Below are positions 23,901 through 35,715 of a stretch of DNA of 64,000 nt, piece by piece (positions within the stretch are counted from its first letter, which is position 1; each line of letters begins with the position of its first letter). Source of the stretch: Morinoia aosen (Eukaryota > Arthropoda > Malacostraca > Amphipoda > Talitridae); NCBI GenBank assembly GCA_030386875.1, contig CM059570.1:36571422-36635421 (forward strand). The letters run 5' to 3'. Under the pieces are notes generated by a model, which was not told the DNA's origin, did not search any database, and was given only the letters and a program-made list of their open reading frames with translations. Made by a program: the position numbers and the translations under genes.

Positions 23901-26900
23901 TGTTGTTCCAAAATATTCGAATTCTACCGAATATGGTCTTGATGCGATTTTTTTAGTGTGAAGGAGAATAATATGGAAAATATGTTTTAAAGACTTTTAA
24001 GCAGTATCAACGATGAGTTTGTCATAAAATGAGAAAACTAAATTAACGCATGTTTATCATGAAATATCAGGAATAAAAACAACATGAACAACTAAAATAT
24101 GTAGATAGACCTGTAAATTAATTTCTTTCGGTGCATGTATTCCATTTCCATAAGATGTGTTCTTACTGTTGGGCGTTAGAAGGATTCTAAAATCTTTCAA
24201 TTCGGTACTCAACGAACATGAATCTGAAATTCATCGCTCTAAAACAATTATCTCATACCTTCTTGTATTGATGAACAAACAAAATCCCTGTTATTTATTC
24301 ATTCAGCTTGGAAATTGATCTTCATACCAAGCTGAAAAGATCTCCATAAGTGATCATTATAAAGGACTTGAAACAGCCTCACGCTGACATCACTTTATAC
24401 CCGAATAAGACCGTTTAGCGATGTGTGTGAGTAAAACTAATTTTACCTCCCTCAATATTAATTTTTTATGTTACAAAAGTGTGATAACATCCATCCGTGA
24501 GCTAAATGTATCATAGAAATTTCTTAAGTGTTTCTCCCAGCATAATATACGATTAGACCCTAGTTCGTGCGGTGGCACATATTTTAGCGCTGAAGTCGCT
24601 AAATAAAAATGCACTGATATTTTTCGCGTACTGAAGCTTCCATTTTTTTACAGCGTAGCACGGAAAAATAAATAATTATGGATCATTCATAATTTGTCAG
24701 AATTTTATATAAGCTAAGTTAATTGACCATGAATCAAAATAATAGGACCAGAAAGTTTTTCCCGCTAATAGGTTAACGTTTGCCGAAGGTCGTTACGCGA
24801 AAATTACTATAATGCTGATTTGCGACAAGAACTCTTGCTAAGATACATACATTCTTCCTGGCTGATTCATACCGGAAGTTCAAACTTAAAGCTATAATTG
24901 TGTATAATTTTAGCCGTTAGTATTTTTACCTCATAACTCTGTGATTGATACAAAGCCGAGATAGCAACGTTTTATCCAAATATAAATAAATCATGTGCTA
25001 CTCGATTGAGAATGAGTCAGTGGCAGTTATAAGTGAGAGAAATTTGAGCAGTACAAAGCATCATATGGCCACACAGAAATTATGCTATGGGTCAGCTTGC
25101 TTAACAAACTATACATGTGAACCAAAGGGCTTCAACAAAAAAAAAAGAATTAACTTCTACGTTCCTAATTTTTCATGTTCTGCAATCTAGTGCATGGAGC
25201 ACTGTTTAATGCTACTTTGTCGAGCAACTATTATTAAACACAGTTATGTTTGTTCGCTACACTCGCTTGATTGTTCACCATCAGGCTGAGTGCCTGGCGG
25301 TGTACTCTCCATTTCTCATTAGGGAACCATTAATCGTTAGTCTTTTAGGGGATTCATTCAATTCGTTTCTTCAATGTCCAGTGTTTTTTTAGCTATCCAT
25401 AGGTAATGAATTTGCGATCACGTTGTAACAGCTCTGATCTGAGAAAGTAAAAATCGGAATGGATATTCACCAACTTTTTGATGATCACTCAATTTTTTTT
25501 AAATGTTGCACTTCTCTACTTCGTTCTGTATTTTTTTATTTCGTGCGCACGTATGGTGTATAACAACTTTTCAAATGCCATAGCCGTGATCATAACAGTG
25601 AAACAGTCCATTTATTGTATATTGTGAGGGGCATATACTGTTCCTCTAGTTAAAAGAAACAAGTATAGAAAATTAAAATATCCAATTTCAACGCCTAATT
25701 CAAAACAATTTAGCTTAACCTTCCATCATGGCAAATATTTCAGTGGCTTATGAAGTTTCTACCGGTGATATCCCGTAAGTTAAATTTCATGATAGGCTTT
25801 AGTAACCATGTTTAGGTAACTGAAACACTCACGTCACATTTGTGTTTTAGGCTGTGAAATATAATTTTTGATCTCATGTCAGTTGCCTAAGGTCGAGCGG
25901 CTTGTGAGGAATTGTATTTGTTGACATTTTATCTTTCACAGGTATTATCTTCAACGATGGAGAAAAGTGGACTGAAAACAGGCGTTTTGCGCTACACTAC
26001 TTACGCGATCTTGGAATGGGTAGAACTATACTCGAAGATTCCGTTCAGGACGAAGCGGCTTTGCTGGTCGACTATTTGGAGAAGAATTGTGCGGGCAAGC
26101 CTGCTGTCATGGACCTGGCCATCAATTGTGCTGTGGTCAACGTATTGTGGCAGATGCTTGCAAGTGAGGAATGGCAAACTGGGAAGTTAATCTCTGTCGT
26201 ACAGATGTGGTTTAACCTGAGTCCAATCTATGTCTGTTAGATAAGTGAATTACTGAACGGAAAACATGTGTGGAGATTATTTCAAAATATGAAATTGGCA
26301 AAGCATGAACATTATGCCTTAGGGCGATTGAACTATAAAGGAAGTTTAGATGCTTGAGTTTCCGATTCTTTGTGAAAAAGTTAACCTGCTAACAGTTTGC
26401 ATCATGTATGATAAAAATTGAATGAAACTCTAGAACACTCATTAATAAAAATCGAAGGACTACACGATGACTTGATGTTACTGAACACAAAGAGAAATCT
26501 AGAACTTAATCTTAGTTTAAACTATCAAAATAACAAACAGTTTGATGTGCTAAACCAATCCGGGTTTGGTGCACGTGAAACCTGCATGCAAACGAGAACA
26601 GAAATTGTAGCAAGTTGCTAAACTAGAAAATAACATAAGATTCACGTATATCAAAGATCAACTAAAACTATCACAAAGAAAAGCACTATTCTCAGATTCA
26701 AAGTGAGAGTACTGATGGTGGGTTAGGCGGACAACTCAGTGGAGATTGGGAGGAATGTTTTGCTCTCGGAACTAGTGAAGATGAATTCTTTTGCTATTAA
26801 ATAATATAACATCCAATAAAAGGTACCAGCTTCTAAAGGCAGGAATACTTACCTATCTAACCAAGGGTCGCAATATTTTGGCCTATAGGGTATTTGAGCT

Positions 26901-29900
26901 ACAACCCTAAGTAAAGTTAACGAGAAAGTTTGAAAAAAACAAATTTTGGTTAAAATGATAGTCTACCTAGAGGCAACCAAATATGTTCGCTGACAGTAGA
27001 TTAAAAACGGGAAAAATTTTCATCATTAAAATTGAAAAAATCTTCTGATTGATGGTTGTTCATTCATATTAATTTTGATTAAACTGCAGTAATAGTTTAA
27101 AATGTTCTAATTAATTTAAGTATCTTTTCATCAGGCACACGGTACGATGTTAATGACGAAGAAGGAATTTACTACAACGAGCAGACCGTGGGCTTACTGG
27201 ACGTATTTCAAACCAGAATGTTCCTTCTGGACATTTTCCCAATACTCCATAAAACTTTACCAAGATCCATCCTGGATGCAATATTCGGAATAGAAAAGGG
27301 ATACAATCACGCAGCCGTGCTGTACAAACTGTCAGAAGTGAGTATGGAAAGTGCTCGATTAACTACACGCATGCAATAAAAATATTTGCCCATACATATT
27401 AAAAAGTTATGCCAATCAAATATGCTCCAAATGTTTGGCAACGAAAAATGTAGCAACAATAATAATTTGTATGCACTGCGAGGCCAATCTACTTCAGATA
27501 TGAATCAGAGACTGTGTTCACAGATTTCGTGTTACCTGATCCATTTCTTCTGAGTGATTCAGCTTTCGAAGTATGAAAATCGAGATCTGAGCTGAACCAT
27601 AATAGAATGAATCTTGCGTCCAGCGCGTCGTCCGGTCCCATATGCAGACGCTGGATCAGCACAACCCCAGGGACCTCATCGACCACTTCATCTTGCAGTA
27701 CGGAGACTCGGGCTCGGGTTACGCCTTGACAGACGAGGATGGTAAACGGTTCACTTAAATTTAGTATATTATATGCTGAGTATTGAGAGGCAGGGGGTAG
27801 AAAATATAGCAGCGGAGTTGCTGTTCGTCAGTAAACTTATGGTATATCTGAAAAGAACGATCGTTGGCTCAAACGTGTGAATCTGAAATCAAAGCAGGAG
27901 TCAAAAATGTCATGAGTTATTTCAGTTTTAGCAGTTTTTAAAGTTAGCACTCTCCTTGTATACTGTTGTAGAAACCATTGCCTAAAACCATTTACTATTT
28001 TGTTAACAGGTTTTTGTTTCAAAATAATATGAGATTAACATGCTTCCCGTTTGTGTTACATTCTACGAATCTTCGAACAAAGAGTAAACCTAACGATAGC
28101 CTTTGATGGTCATAGTTATGAATTTTCTCAACATAAGGACGAAAATAAAAGTATAACTCCATTCACACCAACTTTCCAAATTAAAGATTCTTGAAACGGT
28201 GCATGTTTCCGAAACATTATACTGATCTGCACTCCGATAAAGCTAAATGTTGTTTTACTTCAACAAGAACTACGTTTATATAGCTTATCTTCCATATCTT
28301 GCAGGTATTACATTGCGTTCAACATCAATTTGGAGCTATCTTATTCTTCTCTCTCTCACTCACTACAAATTCTTTTTCACATCAGTCTGAATCTATCGTC
28401 AGTCAGTTAAATTACAGTTCATGATTTATTTTTAAAAACGCATAATCATTTTCTATAGATGAATAAATATCAGTCTTTTACCGATTGAAATTTGAACAAT
28501 CATTTTTCCACGCTTCTATAAGCATTTAATCTCGGAAGAGTAGAACATCAATATATTTTCGGTACCTGCGTTATCCAGGGAAATCATTGGTGCTTCTTCG
28601 ACTAAATCAGATAGGGTTTTCCTTCTGTACCAGCTTTGTTTTACCGATCAATTTTTCTACATGATTGAGTTATTTTATTTTAATTCAAATTATTATTATT
28701 TTTTTATAATTTTTCTACTCCTCGAGAAGCCTAGTTGCTGGGCTATTCATTTTACTGCAATTTTCTTGAACTTATTTATACAATTTTGTAAGGTGCTCAT
28801 AGTAGTGGAAATTAAAGAATGAGTTCACATCAAAATTTGTCAGTGTATATTTTCAAGCCTTCGGTGATATCCATTTTGAATGACTATTTATAAATTTCCT
28901 GTGCGTATAATTATGCTCGTCCAAAAGTAGAGTACTGCAAAAAATGACCGCTTGAAAAAGTTTTCATCGAAAATGCTGCTGATCTGTAGTTAGCGTGCGT
29001 GTTTTGACTGGGAGGTTTACATTGGTCTTCCTTTTTCTGAGGCGCGGTGATCCATCTTCTGAACAGTATTCAATGTGGGAATGAAGTTCATAAATAATTG
29101 CTTGTATTTGAGTATTCGGCAGCTGTATGATGATATTTTATTCACCATTCCTTATTTTGCTGCGAAATTAATAATAATAAAGTTTCATTAAAAATATTAA
29201 CTATGGGCTTACGATGGGATTACCGAAAATCTTTTTCTATTTACTGAAGCTATTTAATGCGAAAGCTATTAATAACTAAATAGCTTCAGATATAAATGAA
29301 AAATCTTATCGGTGTATTTATTTGAATAGTAATTCTTTAGTTTTTAAAGCAATGTTAAGGGAAAAATTTTTAATCTAAATATGCTTCGCGGAATTTCTAC
29401 AACAAAAATTTTATTTTCTTGACGTGTTAGCGATCTCATACAGAGCATATGTATGTAATTTTTGTATCTTAAAACATATTCAATTGCCCCCTCCATAAAA
29501 TTAATTAAGTACATAGGCAGCTGATTCAGAGAAAAATTAGCCGCTATCTGATAAAGAACACTATTATACGGGGTGGTTTTTAAATACAAGATCCGAAAAA
29601 ATTCTTCAATAACTTTTGATTCAATGAACGAATTTTTAAATAAAACAGCTGCAAATTTCGAAATTTACATTTTGTATTAGGACTAATTTTTGAAGGTGAT
29701 TATTCTTCATGTGGCGTCCACTCTACTGTAAGTCATATTGGGCGCGTGTTCGCATGCTCATTGTCGCAGCACTGGAACGCGATGTAATTAACCATGGGCT
29801 AAATATTTTGCGCATCTGTAAATGAACTTATTTGACGGAGACTTCACCTGTTGTACTTGCCCTTGAAACTACGCTGGACAAGGACAATTCCCCTGCCATT

Positions 29901-32900
29901 TAGAAGTATTCGGTGCTTCTGAAGGCTAATTGTTCCTTTGTCCAGTTCGTCATCTTGGTGACAGTTTCAAAGCAGGATGAATGTGTCCTCTGAAACTTAT
30001 TTTGACTGTTTTATCATGACTATGTACGTATTAAATAAAAGATATAAGCCTCAGGATTCTACTGATGTTTTGATATTAAAAATCTGTTCATTCTATCAAA
30101 AGTTATTTAAGATTTTTTTCGGGTCTTGTATTTTAAAAACACTGCGTATAAGAAAGTGGGTCAGTATCATCTGGAAGTACATCTTCGAACAGCTATTCCA
30201 GTGACACTCAAATTTGAACCAAAAATGGGAGCTTAAATGCGCAGCAAAGAATATCTTGAAAGCACTGTAGCAGTTTGTGCTTGTTTTTCGTTCCAGTGTT
30301 TAATAAATTTTCGACATATTGGTTTGCCAATCTAAAACAGAACTTATTGCTGGGGAAAATTTTGATATTGCAACGTGGATCTTGAATTATTTATGTCAAT
30401 ATTGCTCGGCAACTATAAAATCATGAAACTTGCACTACGCTTATCATACCACGGTGCTTGTATCGCTACTATAATGCCATAATGCTTGTACAGCAATTAT
30501 GATTTAGTAATGCGTATACAGCGCTCATAATTCTAAAATTCTTTAACAGCAACTAAAATATCGAAAAATTCCAATGTAAGTGTAATACCATATGGCTTTC
30601 ACTGCAACTACATTTATCACATGAATAGTGCGTATCATATGTTTGTATACAACATAATGACATAGGATAAAAGGATTGCCCATAGCTAAGATCATAAAAA
30701 GTCTCTAAAATTTATAACTCTAGGAATAATATTTTATTCTTGAGCTTAAGATTTCAAATTTTTTAGTTGGCCGAGGAGTTAATATAATACAATATTTAAA
30801 CAAGGTTTTTTGAGTTTATAACTATTCTTTCAAGGGAATTTTGGAATACACTCTCAATGTCATAAACCTACTTCCTTGAACGGTCTCAATTGATAATCGT
30901 GGTCTCTTCAAGCGCAACGATCATTGTCATGTTTGCACTCGTAACTAAGAAACCAATATCAAGGAAATTTGCCTAAGAAATTAATTTAACATTCAATACT
31001 TGATAACTTTGAATCACATTCATTAAGCTATAATTACCATGAAAATTCAGAGGACTGAGCAGCTCATGTCCTATTTTCTGCCAATTGAAAAATAATGATA
31101 CGATCCTGAGTTCAGAATTTTTCAGACACTTCCAACAACTTCTGGAACATTTCGGTTTGCGTGCAATGAAGATCTGGCTGTTGAATTTAGTTCTGCCTTT
31201 TTTATCTTACATTATGACCATTCACCGCCAAATATTTCATCATTTTCAGGAGTTGAATTTTTGGTTTTTTGATCGAGTAACAGAAAAATATTTACGCCTC
31301 TTGGTCCCATGATTTTCACGTGAGATTGCGTTCCAAAAAATATATTGTTTTAGGAGAACTAAGACTGATGATCTTCACTGGCGGGACCTGGGAATTAAAC
31401 ACTTTTTGTGAAGAAAATTTCTGTTTGTACGAAAAGAACGAAAAAAAAAATTTAGAAATATTTTTGCACTTTTTTTATTGTATTCACAAAGTCTTTATTC
31501 TTTCCAGTGGACAATTTAATCAGCATCATAACGGACATGTTCCAAGCCGGCTCTGAGTCTACTGCAACAAGCCTCCGTTGGATGATCCTGTACTTGGCAG
31601 TCAACCCTCAGGTAAGTTCATCTATACTAGGAAAAAAACTTCGGTGATAGATGCTTTTTGTTTAGTTCCACGTAGACTTGAATTTTTGATTATTTAACCC
31701 TGAAAAAGTTTCGTATTTGAGGGTGAGAATATTCTACTTTAGTTGAATAAGACTTTAAGAGGAAATGCAACTGTGACCGAAAATGTTGTCGAAGTAAGTA
31801 TAATAAATTAGACATCAGCCGATTATTATGATATCGAAGAGGCTAATGCCACTACACGTTTATTTCAATATGATCCCGGCGATTACCAGGGATCATCTAG
31901 ATCCCCGATCAGCCCAGGTTTTCATTTACAGTAACGGGAAGATTAATTTTTAAAATGCAAGTTATGTTATCTTCACGATTGTGTGATCTATTCAAAAACT
32001 TGTATATGTAGTGCTATTCTAATAATTTCCTTTGGTCATTATCTACATTAGGGTAGTTGGCTCACTTCGACTCATTCTCATAATTCACTGCAAGGTGCTG
32101 AAATATTTTGAGCTATTGCGCATTTTAGTCCCAGCATCCCAACTACGAGCGAAAAATATTATAAATCAAATGTGACAGCTTATACTCACGACTCAATTCT
32201 GTTGTTACAAATACTGCGCCCCAATAATATGTAAATCTATCAATGCAATCGCCAAATGGGAATTTACCAACCCGATTATATGGCAAATAAACAAGGCATA
32301 GCCATCAATATTCTTCAATATTGATGAAAAATGCAAAAACCTTTTTTCACAATCAGATTGTTTTTACTCGTTTAAGGAAACGCCAGCTAGGTGTGCGCCA
32401 GATGGGTGCTTCAATAGGTAATCTAGGATATACAACTACCCATTATTCATTGACTTTATCATAATTTGTTTATATCATAGTTCCTATTTACCATTATCAG
32501 GCTGGTGGCACAACTCTATGTTGATAAACTATGCTGTTTGATGGGCTTAAAAATATTTTCCAGATCCAAGAAAAAGTACATAAATGTTTGGACGAAGTTG
32601 TCCCGTCAAGCCGACTGCCAGGACTTGGAGACAGAAGCCAGTAAGTATTTGCTTTCACCAGATGAAGTAGATAAACTTTACTTCTTCATTAGCATTACAT
32701 CAGAACGATAAACTGCACTTTCCGTTGTCTGTCATTTCGGCCTCCAAGCGAGAATTCGTTTCAACTCACATACCTAAAAACCTACGATTGCCTTCATCTG
32801 TATGTTTAGAAATGAAACACTGGAACATGCATTGCAGCTATTTGTGCTCTAATTTGCTTAGCTTGTCTCCATGAAACGTGACGTTACCGGTGAGCAGGCT

Positions 32901-35691
32901 GCAGTACGTGGACGCGATGCTGCTGGAAGTGCTGAGACTCGGCTCCAACACGCCCACTGCTGTGATGCACAGGGCCACTGCTGACGTCTCATTTGAAGGC
33001 TACGTCATCCCTAAGGTGAGGTGTCTGCTGCGTTTATGTTGCTAAAACCTACAGACCTTCATTTTAAACCCACTTCTTATGTTACAAAACGCTACAAAAT
33101 TGAATACCTTTCAAAATATGTTGAAAAACTATAGAATTTGACTTGAAATCACAAAAGAGTCGTATGAAATGGATCCGTAACAATTTGATACGAGTCTACG
33201 TGGCCTTCGAACTCGTGCTACTAAGAGGATCAATGACTTGTAGAAAAGCCATTGGTCATCATGCAATGGAGAGCCTACTCATCATTTCATGAAGTTACAT
33301 CAAGCTCTGAACGAAGGTCTTGGCAAACATCACGGCAAGTCTGTGGGTTGTACAGCCCTTCAAGTGGCAAGAATCAAATTTGCCAATTGATTTAACTATA
33401 TTTTAGAGACAATCTAGTGCTGTACTTCTTGTGGTAAACATATTTTTTAAATTGTTCAAACATTTTTAATATGACATCGACCTTGTTCACATAGGGCTCT
33501 GAGCTCAAATACTAGAGAAACAGAATGATGAATTGGAACATCTCACGCTCTGTTCTCGGCCCACTCATTTCTACCTCATTGACACATGGTGATCTTCGAG
33601 AGTGAACTCTGCGTTCTGCTTTCTCTTTCTCGGTCACTCTTTAAACTCAAAATCGCTCATCAGATGGAATGACTGTTAATTAATTTGAATTTTGTGTGCG
33701 ACCATTGCTTAGACAAGTGGAAATTTTATTTTTCTCGAATGTGCATCGATTGCTTTAGCCAGTGCTTATGTGATGAAATAATTTCCTGCATTTCAATCCT
33801 AGGATACCGTCGTAGTCGGGTGCACCAAGGTCTGTCACCAGAGTGACACAGCGTGGGAAAACGCAATGGAGTTTAATCCGAATCGTTTCTTGGATCAAAA
33901 TGGGGAACTTGTAGGGAAAAAAGATAGTTTCCTGCCATTTTCAACAGGTGAGTGGGAAAAATAATGTGAATAAACTAATATGATAAGTATTTAAAATTAA
34001 TTTGCATGACTGACAATTTACCGACGTATCATGATGCGCACTGTCATACCATACCTATTAATTCAAGAGTTCCCCGTCCTGTTTGCGAGACTAGTGCTAA
34101 CAACTTCCATATAGCAAAACCAAAATTTAACCGTCAAGATAACGCAGAGGAAGTTATGAAGCGAGAGCCAGCGAGCCGCTCTAGAAACATGTGACTTTTA
34201 GGATGAAAAGGAAAACCAAAGTGGCTAAGAACATCATGATAAAAATAAAACTTTTGGGTTTTAAAAATCCATCTTTAGTGCTCCGAAATACAATAAATTA
34301 GGGTGTAAAAAAATTGTGGCTTTTAATTCTCTTAATAAAACGGATAGAGGGTCTTGAGATTTATAAGGCATAATGAAACAAAACTATTGGAAATTTAAAC
34401 AAACAATCGAAAATCTCGTAGTCGCAACACATTCATTGATAATTATAGATGGACGGTTTTTTCAAACGTACATCGACTCTATATTACGAAAATCAGGCAC
34501 TTTTAATCCAAAATTTTAAATTTTTTATTTATGACAATATGGTTTTTCTTCAAACAGTGTTCTCTTGTAGACAAGTTGGATGGTATGGTCAGGTTACTGC
34601 CAGTGCGAAAGGAGACTCCCCTGTGTTGTACTCACCTCACCAATAATTGGAGCCCAGTTCTACCAAGTTGAGAGCGCTCGCAGCGGTCACATATGTATAT
34701 TGATGGTGCTAACTGAGATGCTAAGTTTTATTTTCAGCTTTTCTCAAAGGAACCCGTATAGGTAAAGTAAAAATTGAAATGTTGTCAACATTTAAGAGTT
34801 TTTCCTCAAATAAATCACTGCGCATATTTCAAAAATGATAGGAAAATCGGATCGTACTTTAAGCAAAGGGATACTCCGGATATGATTTTGCTCACCTCAG
34901 TTGTATATCAATGAGTGACTGCAGCGAGCGCTCTTACATTGGTAGCACTGGGCTCCAATTATTGGTGAGGTGTGCGCAAGACATGGGATTCTCTTTCCGT
35001 ACCGGCAGTAATCTGACCAAACCATCCAACTAGTCTACATATAAGAGAACCTGCTTGAAAAAAAAACATATTTTGAAAAACACAAATTTCAAAATATTTT
35101 ATTCAACCTCAACTTTGTCTGATCTTCGCATTTTAGAGTTGATGTTTATTTGAAAAAAACCGACCGTCAATAAACGCATGTGACACGGCGTTGAAATTTT
35201 CCATTGTTTGTCGAAATTTTTATAGTTTTTGTGTTATGTTTTTTAATCTCAAGGTCTTACATCCTGATTATGCATAAGATTTAGAGTTATAATTTTTAGC
35301 TCTTTGATTTATTGTATTTCAGAGCACTGAAAATGGATTTTTTGTAATCCGAATATATGTTTTTGATCAAGGTATTTTTAGCCCCGTTGTTTTTTTCTTT
35401 TTATCCAAACAGTGAGATTTCCTAGGAATCAGTCTATTTCATTTAACATGGGACTTTTAGTATATGCATTGGTCTTCCGCTTTGTCATCATTCAATTTTC
35501 CATCAGGTCGACGCAAATGCATCGGAGAGTCGCTGGCACGCATGGAACTTTACCTTTTTGGTTCTGCCATCCTCCAGCGGTTCAAAATCGAACCGCCCGA
35601 AGGAGTAAGCTTATCTCTTGAGGTTGATCCATCGCAGGTTCTGGTGAACACTCCGTTACCGTACAAAGTGGTGCTCAAAAAGAGAAATTGA
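20847..35691 (+). CDS. Cytochrome P450 (CYP2 clan), all eleven coding exons (P450 gene 2)
   Basis: Heme-thiolate monooxygenase, expected in the ER membrane; substrate unknown. Exons: 20847-20928, 21321-21420, 21948-22085, 25942-26163, 27135-27337, 27624-27741, 31508-31611, 32564-32640, 32898-33015, 33803-33947, 35507-35691. They total 1492 bp, about 496 aa, normal for the family. In order: hydrophobic anchor and basic stop (KSRK), proline hinge PPGSFGLPILG, C-helix WTENR, I-helix AGSEST, K-helix EVLR, FNPNRF, and FSTGRRKCIGE with the heme cysteine. Every junction keeps frame except exon 3 to exon 4, which has one base too many; either the gene is frameshifted or the assembly has an extra G in a GGG run. 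The start is the ATG of the anchor. TTTTTACAG ends eight bases before it, suggesting a spliced upstream 5' UTR exon. Clan assignment rests on the N-terminal motifs and is firm; finer naming is not possible by eye. Confidence 0.93.
21321..21420 (+). CDS. P450 gene 2 exon 2
   Basis: Acceptor CTAAAG and donor GTGAGT. In the frame continued from exon 1 it reads GSFGLPILGALPSSE, completing the PPGxxGLPxLG hinge, and ends HFRQLQKIYGNIFT, the A-helix/beta-1 start typical of CYP2 proteins. Confidence 0.93.
21948..22085 (+). CDS. P450 gene 2 exon 3
   Basis: Acceptor TTTTCAG and donor GTGAG. Reads KWGVHPMVVISDSNLIKKAF, then HPDLHAGTTEF, and ends RQENG. In-frame throughout, but the exon ends two bases into a codon while exon 4 needs one, because of the run AATGGG at the donor. 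See the finding on the frame break. Confidence 0.88.
22086..25941 (+). other. Intron 3 of P450 gene 2
   Basis: 3.9 kb. Holds a CA-rich simple-sequence tract at about 23456-23575 and nothing coding that I recognise. A candidate 31-bp exon at 25744-25774 was tested and rejected. Confidence 0.6.
23456..23575. repeat. CA/TACA-rich simple repeat in intron 3
   Basis: Imperfect CACACA, TACACA and ACGTACA runs. Confidence 0.7.
25942..26163 (+). CDS. P450 gene 2 exon 4 (C-helix)
   Basis: Acceptor TTTCACAG and donor GTGAG. In the second frame it reads IIFNDGEKWTENRRFALHYL, containing the C-helix WxxxR that contacts a heme propionate, then LRDLGMGRTILEDSVQDEA and a long helix ending NVLWQMLA. 222 bp with no internal stop in this frame. 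Confidence 0.92.
27135..27337 (+). CDS. P450 gene 2 exon 5
   Basis: Acceptor CATCAG and donor GTGAG. Joins exon 4 in frame to read STRYDVNDEEGIYYNEQ, then LLDVFQTRMFLLDIFPILHK, the F-G region facing membrane and substrate channel. Ends in phase 0. Confidence 0.9.
27624..27741 (+). CDS. P450 gene 2 exon 6
   Basis: Acceptor GCGTCCAG and donor GTAAAC. Phase 0 start, reads VVRSHMQTLDQHNPRDLIDH and then YALTDED, the H-helix and the typical acidic stretch before the I-helix. Confidence 0.9.
27742..31507 (+). other. Intron 6 of P450 gene 2
   Basis: 3.8 kb GT-AG intron enlarged by a MITE copy at 29569-30146; otherwise AT-rich and featureless. Confidence 0.65.
29569..30146. mobile_element. MITE, copy B (same family as 17836-18428, inverted)
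   Basis: 578 bp flanked by TA at 29567-29568 and 30147-30148. Its interior around 29930-29985 is the reverse complement of about 17990-18055 in copy A. Its right arm (30035-30146: CAGGATTCTACTG, AAGTTATTTAAGA, TTTCGGGTC) matches copy A's right arm. It lies within intron 6 of the second P450. Confidence 0.72.
31508..31611 (+). CDS. P450 gene 2 exon 7 (I-helix)
   Basis: Acceptor TTTCCAG and donor GTAAG. Reads VDNLISIITDMFQAGSEST, the oxygen-activation motif (A/G)Gx(E/D)(T/S), then LRWMILYLAVNPQ. The usual second threonine is serine (AGSEST), a tolerated change. Confidence 0.94.
32564..32640 (+). CDS. P450 gene 2 exon 8
   Basis: Short exon, acceptor TTTTCCAG and donor GTAAG. Phase 0, reads IQEKVHKCLDEVVPSSRLPG, the J-helix that follows NPQ in CYP2 proteins. 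Confidence 0.92.
32898..33015 (+). CDS. P450 gene 2 exon 9 (K-helix)
   Basis: Acceptor GAGCAG, donor GTGAG. Reads [20 protein letters not shown]; ExxR is EVLR here, ETLR in both paralogues. Then [16 protein letters not shown], unchanged from the first copy. Confidence 0.95.
33803..33947 (+). CDS. P450 gene 2 exon 10 (PxRF region)
   Basis: Acceptor ATCCTAG, donor GTGAG. Reads DTVVVGCTKVCHQSDTAWE, then EFNPNRFLDQNGE, and ends FLPFSTG. The PxRF arginine is present. Confidence 0.95.
34448..35169. mobile_element. Foldback element in intron 10 of P450 gene 2
   Basis: The left arm (34448-34740) is the approximate reverse complement of the right arm (34860-35169). Matching landmarks include GACGGTTTTTTCAAACG, GTCTACAAGAGAAC in inverse, CTCCAATTATTGGTGAGGTG and GAGCGCTCG. 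Arms are about 300 bp and look 80-85% alike by eye, separated by about 120 bp. No transposase and no clear target duplication. Confidence 0.75.
35507..35691 (+). CDS. P450 gene 2 exon 11 (heme loop, stop)
   Basis: Acceptor CCATCAG. Reads [19 protein letters not shown], with the heme-ligand cysteine, to a TGA at 35689-35691. Confidence 0.96.
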
Positions 35692-35709
35692 ATCAAGGGG
35701 TTCAAACAT

Positions 35710-35715
35710 AATAAA
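35710..35715 (+). terminator. Polyadenylation signal of P450 gene 2
   Basis: AATAAA 19 bases after the stop codon. Very close, but in the right sense. Confidence 0.55.

Noticed and set aside
24305-24335. Small inverted repeat CAGCTTGG...CCAAGCTG
   Set aside because: An eight-base stem is expected by chance in this much sequence.
25744-25774. Possible 31-bp micro-exon between exons 3 and 4 of the complete P450, with good AG and GTAAGT borders
   Set aside because: In the incoming frame it gives an immediate stop, and its length does not produce the phase exon 4 needs. The P450 spacing also needs no extra residues.
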